Below are positions 17,282 through 25,936 of a stretch of 61,578 nucleotides of DNA, in pieces. Each line of letters begins with the position of its first letter. Position 1 is the stretch's first letter. The translations under genes and the position numbers were made by a program. The notes below the pieces were generated by a model. That model searched no databases, had not been told where the DNA came from, and worked only from the letters and a program-made list of their open reading frames with translations. Source of the stretch: Lentibacillus juripiscarius JCM 12147 (lineage in GTDB: Bacteria; Bacillota; Bacilli; Bacillales_D; Amphibacillaceae); NCBI GenBank assembly GCA_001311805.1, contig BBCA01000014.1, forward strand, positions 1 through 61,578. Direction: 5' to 3'.

Positions 17282-18539
17282 ATGATGGTGAAACCGGAAA
17301 CCATTCGAATAAAGGCGGAAGAAATGGCCGCTACATTGACTTCGTGGCGTCAGCATCTTCATCGCTGTCCCGAATTAAGTTTTCAGGAAGTGGAAACCTC
17401 AGAATTGTTACGGAAAAACTGAAAAAGATACCCGGGATGAAGGTGGAGACAAATGCCGGCTATCCGACAGCTGTTACCGGCACCGTTTCTTCCGGTTCCG
17501 GACCAGTTATCGCAGTTCGGGCGGATATGGACGCTTTGCCGATACAGGAAGCGAATGAGTGTGATTATAAATCCTGTCATGAAGGGGTTATGCATGCGTG
17601 CGGACATGACGCACATACCGCGATTGGGCTGGGGACTGCTAGTTTGCTAGCTGAGTTAATTGACAAAGGGGAACTGGATGGAACGGTTAAATTTTTGTTC
17701 CAGCCGGCAGAGGAAACAGCAGATGAGACCGGTTCAACTGGTGCTCCGTATATGATTGCATCCGGGGTGCTGGATGATGTCGAACAATTGTGGCGCTTCA
17801 TATGAGTCCGGAAGACCCGGTTGGTGCTGTTAAAATTCATGACGGCTATAGCATGGCGAATGTGGATGTCTTTGAGGGACGTATTTTCGGAAGCGGCGGA
17901 CACGGAGCATACCCGCATCTTGGCACTGACCCGGTCTGGATGCTCGGGCCGGTGCTGCAGGCGTTGCATGGCATTGTTGCACGCCGCGTATCTCCGCTTG
18001 ATTCTTCCGTTATCAGTGTTGGAAGCATACAGGCTGGATCGGCCAGCAATGTCATCCCGTCTGAGGTATTGGTAAAGGGGACCATCCGCAGTTATCAGCC
18101 GGATGTCCGGGAGTTGCTCCATCATGAACTGAAGAAGGCATTTTCGGTTGTCCGCCCCTTGGATGGTGATTATGAGCTAAGTTTGAAACCGGAAGATCCA
18201 GCATTAAAGAACAACCCGGCAGTTAACAGCGTGATCCGCGAGTCGGTGAAGCAGCTATATCCGGATTTCAAGATTTTGGACACTCCCTTTGGACTGGGCG
18301 GAGAAGACTTTGCCCACATGACAGCCACTGTCCCAGGGGCGATGTTTTTCCTTGGCTGTGCAGTCAATGACGGCCATACACGTGATTTGCACACACCACT
18401 TTTTGATATCGATGAGAGTGTGCTGCCGATAGGAGTGTCCATCATAGCAGAAACAGTCAGGCGCTGTCTGGAAAATGGAAATGGTCATAACAAGGCACAT
18501 TCCGATTCGCGACAGGAATCTGCAACAAGGGAGGGATAG
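17282..18539 (+). CDS. M20-family amidohydrolase (candidate N-acetyl-DABA deacetylase), frameshifted
   Basis: Metal-dependent amidohydrolase (M20D, N-acyl-amino-acid hydrolase group) of about 418 residues. Ligands visible are HACGHDAHT, the PAEET pair, the His of ALHMSPED and the His of DLHTPLF near the end. Start ATG 17282 follows AAGGGGGGG. One A is lost at about 17415 (repair gives LLRKKLKKI) and one at about 17788 (repair gives VEQIVALHMS). No DoeB-type deacetylase is in the window. This enzyme could remove the acetyl group from the DoeA product, which is an inference from position. It ends one base before the EutB-like gene. A general aminoacylase is the alternative. Confidence 0.85.
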
Positions 18540-18540
18540 C

Positions 18541-19533
18541 ATGCAAGCACAACCCGTTACCCAGCGGGATGTCTGGGAGGCAAAAAAGCGGATTAGCCAC
18601 AGCGCGGCAAATACACCGCTCATTTACTCTCCCGTCTTGTCCGACATAACAGGAGCATCCATCCACTTGAAACTGGAAAATTTAAATGAAAGTGGTTCAT
18701 TCAAAATCAGAGGGGCAACCAACAAGATTCTGAGTCTATCTCCAGAACAGCAGGATCGAGGTGTCACGACATTTTCCACTGGCAATTTCGGTGTTAGCGT
18801 TGCAACAGTTGCGCGGAAACTGGAAACGAAAGCAATCATATGTATATCCAAGCGGGTTCCAGAAGCCAAAGTGGATGCGCTGAAACGCACTGGAGCAAAG
18901 GTGGAAATTGTCGGGGAATCGCAGGATGAAGCGGAAAAGCACTGTTATCATCTGGAACAGGAACACGGCCTCACCGTCGTCCATCCGTTTGATGATCCGC
19001 AAATTATTGCCGGGCAGGGTACTATTGGATTGGAACTGCTGGAAGAACTGCCTGAGATGGATACAGTAATTGGCGGTCTCTCCGGTGGTGGGCTGCATTC
19101 CGGACTGGGGGCGGCGCTGAAGCCTGCTGATTCAGGTATCCGGGTTGTCGGTGTCTCCACAGCGAAAGGGGCAGCGATGTATGAAAGCATTAAAGCAGGA
19201 AAACCGGTGATAGTGGAAGAGCAGGATACCCTTGCTGACAGTCTCTTGGGCGGAATTGGCCTCAACAATCAGTACACATTTAACATGGTACAGCAGTACG
19301 TTGACGATATGATGCTGCTTGAAGAAAATGAAATTGCCAGTGGGATGGCGTTTATGCTGGAAACACACCGAATGGCAGTAGAAGGTGCAGCTGCTGCAGG
19401 TGTCGGTGCTATCCTGCACGATCGTGTCAGGCCTGGTTCACATGCAGTTGTTGTCATCAGCGGTTCCAGTGTTGATGCTTCAACCATGCTTTCGGTTACT
19501 GCGGACTATCAATCTACAGAAACAGGTCAGTAA
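18541..19533 (+). CDS. eutB: EutB-like hydroxyectoine-utilisation dehydratase (threonine dehydratase fold)
   Basis: An intact 330-residue PLP lyase. Schiff-base Lys is in SGSFKIRGATN near residue 50; the cofactor loop is FSTGNFG and the glycine-rich phosphate loop is GGLSGGGLHSG. RVPEAKVDAL, IVGESQDEAE and DTLADSLLGGIGLNNQ agree with EutB proteins of hydroxyectoine clusters better than with biosynthetic threonine deaminase, and there is no C-terminal ACT domain. Start ATG 18541 follows AAGGGAGGG. It should remove water and/or ammonia from a hydroxylated intermediate; a 3-hydroxyaspartate ammonia-lyase role is also compatible. RidA upstream fits an imine-producing reaction. Confidence 0.78.
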   Translation: MQAQPVTQRDVWEAKKRISHSAANTPLIYSPVLSDITGASIHLKLENLNESGSFKIRGATNKILSLSPEQQDRGVTTFSTGNFGVSVATVARKLETKAIICISKRVPEAKVDALKRTGAKVEIVGESQDEAEKHCYHLEQEHGLTVVHPFDDPQIIAGQGTIGLELLEELPEMDTVIGGLSGGGLHSGLGAALKPADSGIRVVGVSTAKGAAMYESIKAGKPVIVEEQDTLADSLLGGIGLNNQYTFNMVQQYVDDMMLLEENEIASGMAFMLETHRMAVEGAAAAGVGAILHDRVRPGSHAVVVISGSSVDASTMLSVTADYQSTETGQ

Positions 19534-19661
19534 TAGAAAAACAGAAAAAACTATTAATCTGCCAGTCATATGCAGTAAAATAGCAAAAGGGGCTTTCCGG
19601 CGTCCAGCCTCTCTGGGGCAGGAGCTGAAATTTTTTCTAAATGGATTGGGAGGTTTTTATC

Positions 19662-20505
19662 ATGAATAACATCTTGTACAATGACGAGATTATGGTGCGG
19701 GATAATGTCGTTGAAATTGAAGACCGGGGTTATCAGTTCGGAGACGGTGTCTATGAAGTCATCGGTGTCTATGATGGCGAGCCGCTCCTGATGGATGAAC
19801 ATATGAAGCGACTGGAAAGGAGTGCCCGTGAGATTCGGCTTACACTTCCCACAGAAGTCGGTCAATTGAAAGAGAAGCTGCAGCAACTAGTGCAGGCAAA
19901 CGGACTGGAAGAAGGAATCATTTACTTGCAAGTATCACGCGGGGTTTCGCCACGCTGGCATGAATTCCCTTCTAAGAGTACAAAAGCCGTAACGGTTGCC
20001 TACACACGGGAAGAAGAGCGGGAAACCGCATTAGAAGACAACGGTGGGACAGCTATACTGGCGGAGGATATTCGCTGGCTCCGCTGTGATATTAAAACAC
20101 TCAACCTGCTTCCAAATGTGCTTGCCAAACAGAATGCTGTGGAAAACAATGCAATCGAAGCCATCCTGCATCGCGGCGATACCGTGACAGAGGCGAGTGC
20201 GTCGAATGTGTTTATCGTCAAGGATGGCGAACTGTACACACATCCAGCTGACAACTATATTTTAAACGGCATCACTAGACAAAAATTTTGCAGCTGTGCG
20301 ATGAGCTAGGGCTGAAAGTGCATGAAGAAACGTATACCGTTGATGACCTATTAAACGCGGATGAAGTTTTATCTCGGCAACAAAAACAGACATTGCTCCA
20401 ATTTTAAAAGTGGACGACAAGACAATCGGCAAAGGAACGCCGGGCAATATAACACAACAGCTGGTGAAGGCCTTCCGTACGCTGTATGAGAAAAAGAAAG
20501 CTTGA
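19662..20505 (+). CDS. dat: D-amino acid aminotransferase (fold IV), frameshifted
   Basis: PLP fold-type IV transaminase of about 280 residues, exchanging amino groups between D-amino acids such as D-Ala, D-Asp or D-Glu and 2-oxo acids. The catalytic Lys lies in CDIKTLNLLPN near residue 145; RGYQFGDGVYEV and TEASASNVF are family signatures. GGGAGGT precedes ATG 19662. A lost A near 20281-20285 (repair gives RQKILQLCDELG) and a lost T near 20367 (repair gives DEVFISATKTD) break the end. It sits between the EutB-like and alanine racemase-like genes, so a D-configured intermediate of the pathway is suggested. Confidence 0.88.
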
Positions 20506-20553
20506 ACTACGACGATTACACCAGGGTAATTGGCAGTTAGGGGGTATAATGAA

Positions 20554-21691
20554 TTGGCTCATCCACCATTGACAACCTGCGGCCCAACGAAAGCAGAAGT
20601 GGATTTGACTGCTTTCCGGGATAATGTTAAAGCATTTAAGAATATTGCAGTTGATTCAGATAGCCGACTAATGGCTGTTATCAAAACAAACGCCTATGGA
20701 CACGGAGTTGTGCCCATAGGCCATGCTGCCATTGAAGCTGGTGCGGACCGACTGGGCGTGACTACCGTTGAGGAGGGGGCATTGCTTCGGGAAAATGGCA
20801 TTGACGTCCCGATCCACATTTTGAGTACTATCATGCCGGCACAGGCGACAGATGCCGTTACATATGACTTGACGGTGTCTGTTTCTTCCAGCGAGCTGGC
20901 AGAAGCTATTCATGCTGCGGCTGTCAGTCAGGAAAAGACCGCACCAGTTCATTTAAAATTGGACACAGGATTACACCGGTTTGGCATTGCTCCGGAATAT
21001 GCACGGGAATTTTGCCGGTCCTGTTATCATCTTTCCGGGCTTTTCTGGGAGGGAATCTATACGCATTTTTCCAGTGCTGATGAAGGGCTTTGGGAGACAA
21101 CAGAAAAGCAGTTCTCACTGTTTATGGATACTGTGCTGGACTTAAATGAATGCGGTTACAATTTCCCGATAAGGCATGCAGGTGCTTCCACCATTGCCAT
21201 CGAGAGGAGAGACATGCATCTGGATATGATCCGGACTGGGGTTGCCCTGTTTGGGTATCCGCCGGAAGTCCGCCAGCAGGGGATGGTACCATTGAAGCCT
21301 GTCATGGCATTGAAATCGAGGATTCTGCACGTGCGCACACTCCCGCCTAATAGCTCCGTCGGTTATGGTGGCAATTATGTCACATCAGGGTACGAAAAAC
21401 TGGCCATCGTTCCGGTCGGTCATGGAGATGGGTACAAGCGGGCACTTTCCAATAAAGGCGAGGTGCTAGTTCGTGGCAAGCGTGCAGCCATTGCCGGAGA
21501 AATTTCCCTGGACCAGATGATCATCAATGTGACGCATATTAGTGATGTCCAGGAGGAGGATGAGGTCGTCCTCATAGGTTGTCAAGGGGGGGGATACGAT
21601 TTCGGCGCGTGAGATAGCGGAAAAGGTGGACAGTATTGTAGATGAAGTGCTGGCAAGCCTGATGGAACGGGTGAATCGGGTGTACAAATGA
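20554..21691 (+). CDS. Alanine racemase-family enzyme, frameshifted near the end
   Basis: PLP (fold III) amino acid racemase of about 378 residues. AVIKTNAYGHG holds the Schiff-base Lys near residue 43; KLDTGLHRFG, THFSSAD, VGYGGNY (second catalytic Tyr) and PVGHGDGYKR are all present. TTG 20554 is preferred because GGGGGT lies 9 bases upstream; ATG 20549 is out of frame. A G8 run at 21586-21593 has one G too many; removing it restores GCQGGDTISAREIAEK and a normal tail. A second, pathway-specific racemase next to a D-amino acid aminotransferase suggests handling of a catabolic intermediate more than wall synthesis. It might do the job assigned to EutA elsewhere (inference). Confidence 0.85.
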
Positions 21692-21733
21692 GAAGAAATG
21701 CCAGCCAGAGTTATGGGGGACATTAGGACTAAA

Positions 21734-23327
21734 ATGACAACACAGACCTCGCAAACAGTAAAATCAAATTGGAGGAGAGTGTATGGATTTTTGTCGGTCA
21801 TCCCGCCGATTGTTGCGGTGGCATTGGCAATCATTACGAAGCGAGTGCTGTTGTCGCTCTTTGTCAGTATTTGGGTTGGCGGCCTGATTGCAGCAGGAGG
21901 CAATCCGTTTGAAGCGGTTGGTATTACGTTTACCTGGTTGAAAGATGTAATGGTTGATCCATGGAATGCCCGGTTTCTTGTCATGACGGCACTGCTCGGG
22001 TGTGGAGCCGCGTTTATGTTCAAGACAGGCGGATCACAGGGCTTGATTAATGTACTGGAGAAGAAATTGACCACCAAGAAACGAGTTCAGTTTTTGTCCT
22101 ACTTCCTGGGACTTATCATCTTCTTTAACGACTATGTGAACTCAGTCATTGTTGGGAACGCCTCCAAAGATATCTCTGCGAAACATAAAATTTCGAGGGA
22201 AAAGCTGTCCTATGTGCTTGACTCGACAGCTGCTCCAATTGCGACGATTGGGCCGGTTTCTGACTGGATAGGGTTTCAGGTCTCGTTATTGCCGGTGCCT
22301 TTGCAAGTATTGGCATTGTTGGAATGGAGCCTTATTTCGCATTTTTGCAGTCGATTCCGTGGAATTTTTATGCTATTCTTTGTTTGCTGGCAGTTCCGAT
22401 GATTATAGCAGGCAAGGATTTTGGCCCGATGGCAAAAGCGGAAGAGCGAGCACAAAAAACTGGCAAGCTGATTCCGGAAGGATCGACTCCGCTGTCTTCT
22501 GTCGATCAGGATTTGGGGGAACCGTACAAAAAAGAAGGTAGTGTCTGGAATTTCATTTTGCCGCTTGTCGCTCTCATCTCCGTAGGTATATGGGGATTGT
22601 GGTACGTTGGCGGTGGTGCTGAAGGAAAGTCCATTATGGATGCCCTTGCTGACACAGATGTCTCGGTTGCTCTGACATGGGGAGCTTTTGCCATGACGGC
22701 AGTCGGTCTCATTCTTGGCCTCATTCAGGGAATGGGCTTTAAGGAAAGTGAAGAAACACTGCTGGGCGGTATCCGGACCATGCTCCCTGCGTTAATCATT
22801 ATCATTCTTGCTTGGTCGATAGGTACCGTTACATCCGAACTCGGCACTGCTGAGTACGTTGTTGGTGCCACAGAAAGCTGGATGACAGCCGGACTCCTGC
22901 CGTTTTTGGTTTTGTCATCGCCATGTTCATCTCGTTTGCAACTGGTACATCATGGGGCACCATGTCGATCCTGACTCCGATTGCAATTCCAATGGCGTTT
23001 AACTTCGGCGGGGAGCCGCTTATCCCGATTATCATTGGAGCTATTTTTGCCGGGGCGATCTTTGGTGACCACATTTCACCGATATCAGACACGACGGTCA
23101 TGGCATCGATTTTCGCGGAATCCGATCATATAGCCCATGTCAATACACAAGCACCATATGCACTTGTTCCGGCCAGCATTACCGGAGTGCTCTACCTGGT
23201 TTATTCCGTGATTGGCAGCAGTATTGTCCTGCTGGCAGCCGGTATTATTGTCCAGTTTTTCTTATTGCGCTATTTAGGGAATCGCCATGCGAAAAAGTAT
23301 ATGGAAGCAGAAAACAGAATTGCTTAA
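21734..23327 (+). CDS. NhaC-family Na+/H+ antiporter or Na+-coupled carrier (1 of 3), frameshifted
   Basis: Multi-helix membrane protein of about 530 residues in the NhaC family, whose members exchange Na+ for H+ or couple Na+ to malate/lactate exchange. Signatures are FNDYVNSVIVG, SREKLSYVLDSTAAP, FATGTSWGTM and GDHISPISDTTVMAS. Lost bases at about 22288 (repair gives SLIAGAFASIG) and 22911 (repair gives PFLVFVIAMF) split it. It lies between the racemase-like and tartrate dehydrogenase genes in one direction, so it could import or export an organic acid of the pathway. Substrate unproven. Confidence 0.85.
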
Positions 23328-23369
23328 TATCCCACTTAAAGGAAAACAGCAGAAACGAGGGAACCACCC

Positions 23370-24440
23370 ATGAAGCATTTGTCCATTGCACTTATTCCAG
23401 GTGATGGAATAGGACCAGAAGTTGTAGCAGAAGGAGTAAAAATCTTAAGAACAATCGAGGAATTGGATCCCGAGTTGTCGTTTTCGTTTACGGAATTTCC
23501 GTGGGGCTGTGAGTATTATTTAAAACAGGGGAAAATGATGGATGCGGATGGCATCGACCAGCTCCAGAACTTTGATGCGATTTACCTTGGGGCGGTCGGC
23601 TATCCGGGTGTTCCGGACCATATATCATTGCGGGATCTGCTTATAAAAATAAGGAGATCGTTTGATCAATATGTAAATCTTCGTCCTGTTTCTCTGTTGG
23701 ACCCATCCTTCACGCCGCTGAAGGACAAGTCAGACAAGGACATCGACATGCTTGTTATTCGGGAAAACAGTGAGGGGGAATATGCGGGAGCAGGCGAGTG
23801 GCTGTATAAAGGAAGGCCGGAAGAAGTGGTCCTGCAGACAGGGATCTTTTCCCGCAAAGGCACGGAGCGGATCATCCGCTATGCCTATGAGGAAGCCCAC
23901 CGGTCGAATAGGACGCTGACAAGCATCAGCAAAGGAAATGCATTGAATTATTCGATGGTTTTCTGGGATGAAGTGTTTGAAGAAGTGGGAAAAGAATACC
24001 CGGATGTCGAAACCTATTCCTATCTTGTTGATGCGGCCAGCCTGTATTTCGTTTCCGATCCGGAGCGGTTTGAAGTTGTTGTCACATCCAACCTCTTTGG
24101 CGACATCGTGACTGACATCGGAGCCGGTATCACCGGTGGACTGGGACTTGCCGCCGGGGCCAATATCAATCCGGAAATGAAATACCCGTCCATGTTCGAA
24201 CCTGTCCACGGTTCAGCCCCGGACATAGCCGGAAAGGGACTGGCCAATCCGATTGCAGCTATTTGGTCGGTCAGTCAGATGATGGACTTTTTCGGTGAAG
24301 AAAAGTGGGGGAAAGCTGTGTTGGATACCATTAAAGGCTTGACTGTGGAAAAGGAAAATCTGACACCTGATCTTGGTGGAAAAGCGACAACAAATGAAAT
24401 AGGAGACCGGATCTCCGAAAAACTACAGAAATTGATTTGA
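23370..24440 (+). CDS. Tartrate/D-malate dehydrogenase (isopropylmalate dehydrogenase family)
   Basis: An intact 356-residue NAD- and metal-dependent beta-decarboxylating dehydrogenase. PGDGIGPEV opens the protein; the substrate loop is VNLRPVSLL and VIRENSEGEY follows. SNLFGDIVTDIGAG carries metal-binding Asp residues, and EPVHGSAPDIAGKG is the NAD-binding stretch. Overall it resembles tartrate dehydrogenase/D-malate dehydrogenase (YcsA/DmlA type) more than LeuB. It closes the cluster ahead of a terminator at 24517. D-malate or a hydroxylated four-carbon acid from hydroxyectoine would be a fitting substrate (inference). Confidence 0.85.
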   Translation: MKHLSIALIPGDGIGPEVVAEGVKILRTIEELDPELSFSFTEFPWGCEYYLKQGKMMDADGIDQLQNFDAIYLGAVGYPGVPDHISLRDLLIKIRRSFDQYVNLRPVSLLDPSFTPLKDKSDKDIDMLVIRENSEGEYAGAGEWLYKGRPEEVVLQTGIFSRKGTERIIRYAYEEAHRSNRTLTSISKGNALNYSMVFWDEVFEEVGKEYPDVETYSYLVDAASLYFVSDPERFEVVVTSNLFGDIVTDIGAGITGGLGLAAGANINPEMKYPSMFEPVHGSAPDIAGKGLANPIAAIWSVSQMMDFFGEEKWGKAVLDTIKGLTVEKENLTPDLGGKATTNEIGDRISEKLQKLI

Positions 24441-24516
24441 AAAAAAGTATATGAGAGGTTAAAGAACTGATGGACACCCGTAAAAAGAGGTTGTTCAAAA
24501 AGTGAATCCTAATCCG

Positions 24517-24552
24517 AAAAACCTGCTTCTTAAAAATTTGAAGCAGGTTTTC
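24517..24552 (+). terminator. Terminator closing the ectoine island
   Basis: AAAACCTGCTTC / GAAGCAGGTTTT, 12-bp perfect stem with an 11-base loop, 76 bases after the dehydrogenase stop. Confidence 0.85.
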
Positions 24553-24665
24553 GTATGTGAATCAATCTAAGAGGTGGTATGTGATTTGTAGAAATTATAC
24601 AACCAATCGTATAATCTAATATAATTGGAAGGAGTATCAGATAAGTTTTGAATGCCTGTCGTTCA

Positions 24666-25259
24666 TTATAGCTCACGAAGTTTAGATTCCTGTTCAATCG
24701 AACGTAAAGCCAACGTTTTCAAATGCTTTTCTTGCTGCGTTTGGCTTTCCTTTAAGGAATGTAATTGATTGTTGATATGAGACAGTTGTTCCGTGTTTTG
24801 AGCGATTTGTTTTTCGTTTCCATTGATGAGATTCTTGTTTTCAATGATGAGTTCAGAATTTTGTACAATCTGCTTTTCACTTCTGTCAATTTTATCCTCA
24901 ACCCGTTTAATATCCCCTTTCGTGGCCATACTAGACTGTAGCTTTTGCATTTCATCCTTCCTAGCCATATTAGTCTGTAGCTTATGCATTTCATCTTTCG
25001 TAGCCATATCAGTCTGTAGCTTATGCATTTCATCTTTCGTAGCCATATCAGTCTGTAGCTTTTGCATTTCATCCTTCGTAGCCATATCAGTCTGTAGCTT
25101 ATGCATCTCATCCTTTGTAGCCATATTAGTCTGAAGGTTATGCATTTCATCCTTCGTAGCCATATTAGTCTGAAGGTTATGCATTTCATCCTTCGTAGCC
25201 ATATTAGCTTTAATGTTCTGTAATTCATCCAGTATCTGGTTGATCACTTGACCGTCCAT
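24666..25259 (-). CDS. Coiled-coil protein with tandem 13-residue repeats
   Basis: A 197-residue, highly charged, helix-forming protein without signal peptide or membrane segment. ATG 25259 follows AAGGAGAGGGGGG. After a 20-residue head come seven near-perfect copies of ATKDEM[HQ][NK]LQT[ND]M plus one degenerate copy, then a more divergent coiled coil (QIVQNSELIIENKN). The repeat is 39 bases, so 13 residues, and not two heptads. Codons differ little between copies, which suggests recent expansion. Similar MATKDE-type repeats occur in uncharacterised Firmicutes and phage proteins. No function can be assigned; a scaffold or tether is a guess. It stands alone. Confidence 0.75.
   Translation of the reverse strand: MDGQVINQILDELQNIKANMATKDEMHNLQTNMATKDEMHNLQTNMATKDEMHKLQTDMATKDEMQKLQTDMATKDEMHKLQTDMATKDEMHKLQTNMARKDEMQKLQSSMATKGDIKRVEDKIDRSEKQIVQNSELIIENKNLINGNEKQIAQNTEQLSHINNQLHSLKESQTQQEKHLKTLALRSIEQESKLREL
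24926..25206 (-). repeat. 39-bp in-frame tandem repeat array
   Basis: About seven copies of a 39-base unit (ATGGCTACGAAGGATGAAAT...) within the coiled-coil gene. The middle copies differ by only one to three bases. Copy number may vary between strains. Confidence 0.85.
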
Positions 25260-25304
25260 TGCTGCCCCCCTCTCCTTATTTGCTTGAGAAAAGTATATCA
25301 CCAA

Positions 25305-25597
25305 TAATCTTCATCGACAACTTTCCAATTATCCGTATAATCACTTCAAAATTCAATTGTATTAATAGTATAGTTTGCAAAATTGCATTTCTCCTAGGGT
25401 AATACTAAATACGCCACCACGCACCAGGCGGGAATTAAATTTTATTTATTTTTTAACCATTTTTGTTAGTAGCATAACTCATGCTAAGAAATTACTTGTG
25501 TAAAAATAAATTTCTCTATAAAGTGGTTGATTTCAAATGATTATGTATTGTATAATTATTCCTAATTTCAGAAAATAGTAATATAATTTGGAAGTTG
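25305..25597. other. AT-rich gene-free stretch
   Basis: No coding frame, hairpin terminator or repeat seen. It is markedly richer in A and T than its neighbours. Confidence 0.4.
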
Positions 25598-25906
25598 CTT
25601 GTACAGATCAATGTACCAGACCATGGTGCGATGACGAATACGGGTTGGAAAATGACAGACATGCTGGCGATTACGGACTTGAATACGCTTGTACAATTGG
25701 ATATTTATAAAAATACATTTCAATACATATAAATGGGGACGTACCAAATGGACAAGCTATCGAAAACATTGACCGGATTAATGCTCTGAGCGGGCATTCA
25801 CCAGCAGAAAATATAAACATGAAAGATTTAACAGCAACATTTGGATTACTGGGGACATTTATTAGGAACCTCGACACAAAGATTCCATATTTTCTTGTTT
25901 TTACTA
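25598..25906 (+). pseudogene. Unidentified coding remnant
   Basis: Two adjoining frames read like protein: the first contains VPDHGAMTNTGWKMTD and LVQLDIYKNTFQYI (25598-25729), the second GDVPNGQAIENIDRIN and MKDLTATFGLLGTFI (25732 onward). They are offset by one frame at a stop codon and could be one C-terminal fragment. No start site or ribosome binding site is evident, and the 5' part is missing. I cannot name the family. It may be a decayed gene disrupted upstream. Confidence 0.35.
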
Positions 25907-25936
25907 TACTGCATTTCATCAAGGGAGGAATCACAC

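Noticed and set aside
24926..25206. CRISPR array from evenly spaced 39-base repeats
   Set aside because: Repeats are continuous, in frame and coding, with no spacers.
24752..25228. A 158-codon frame over the 39-bp repeats with RLIWLRRMKC repeats
   Set aside because: It is the shifted reading of the same tandem repeat; the other frame has the ribosome site and a balanced composition.
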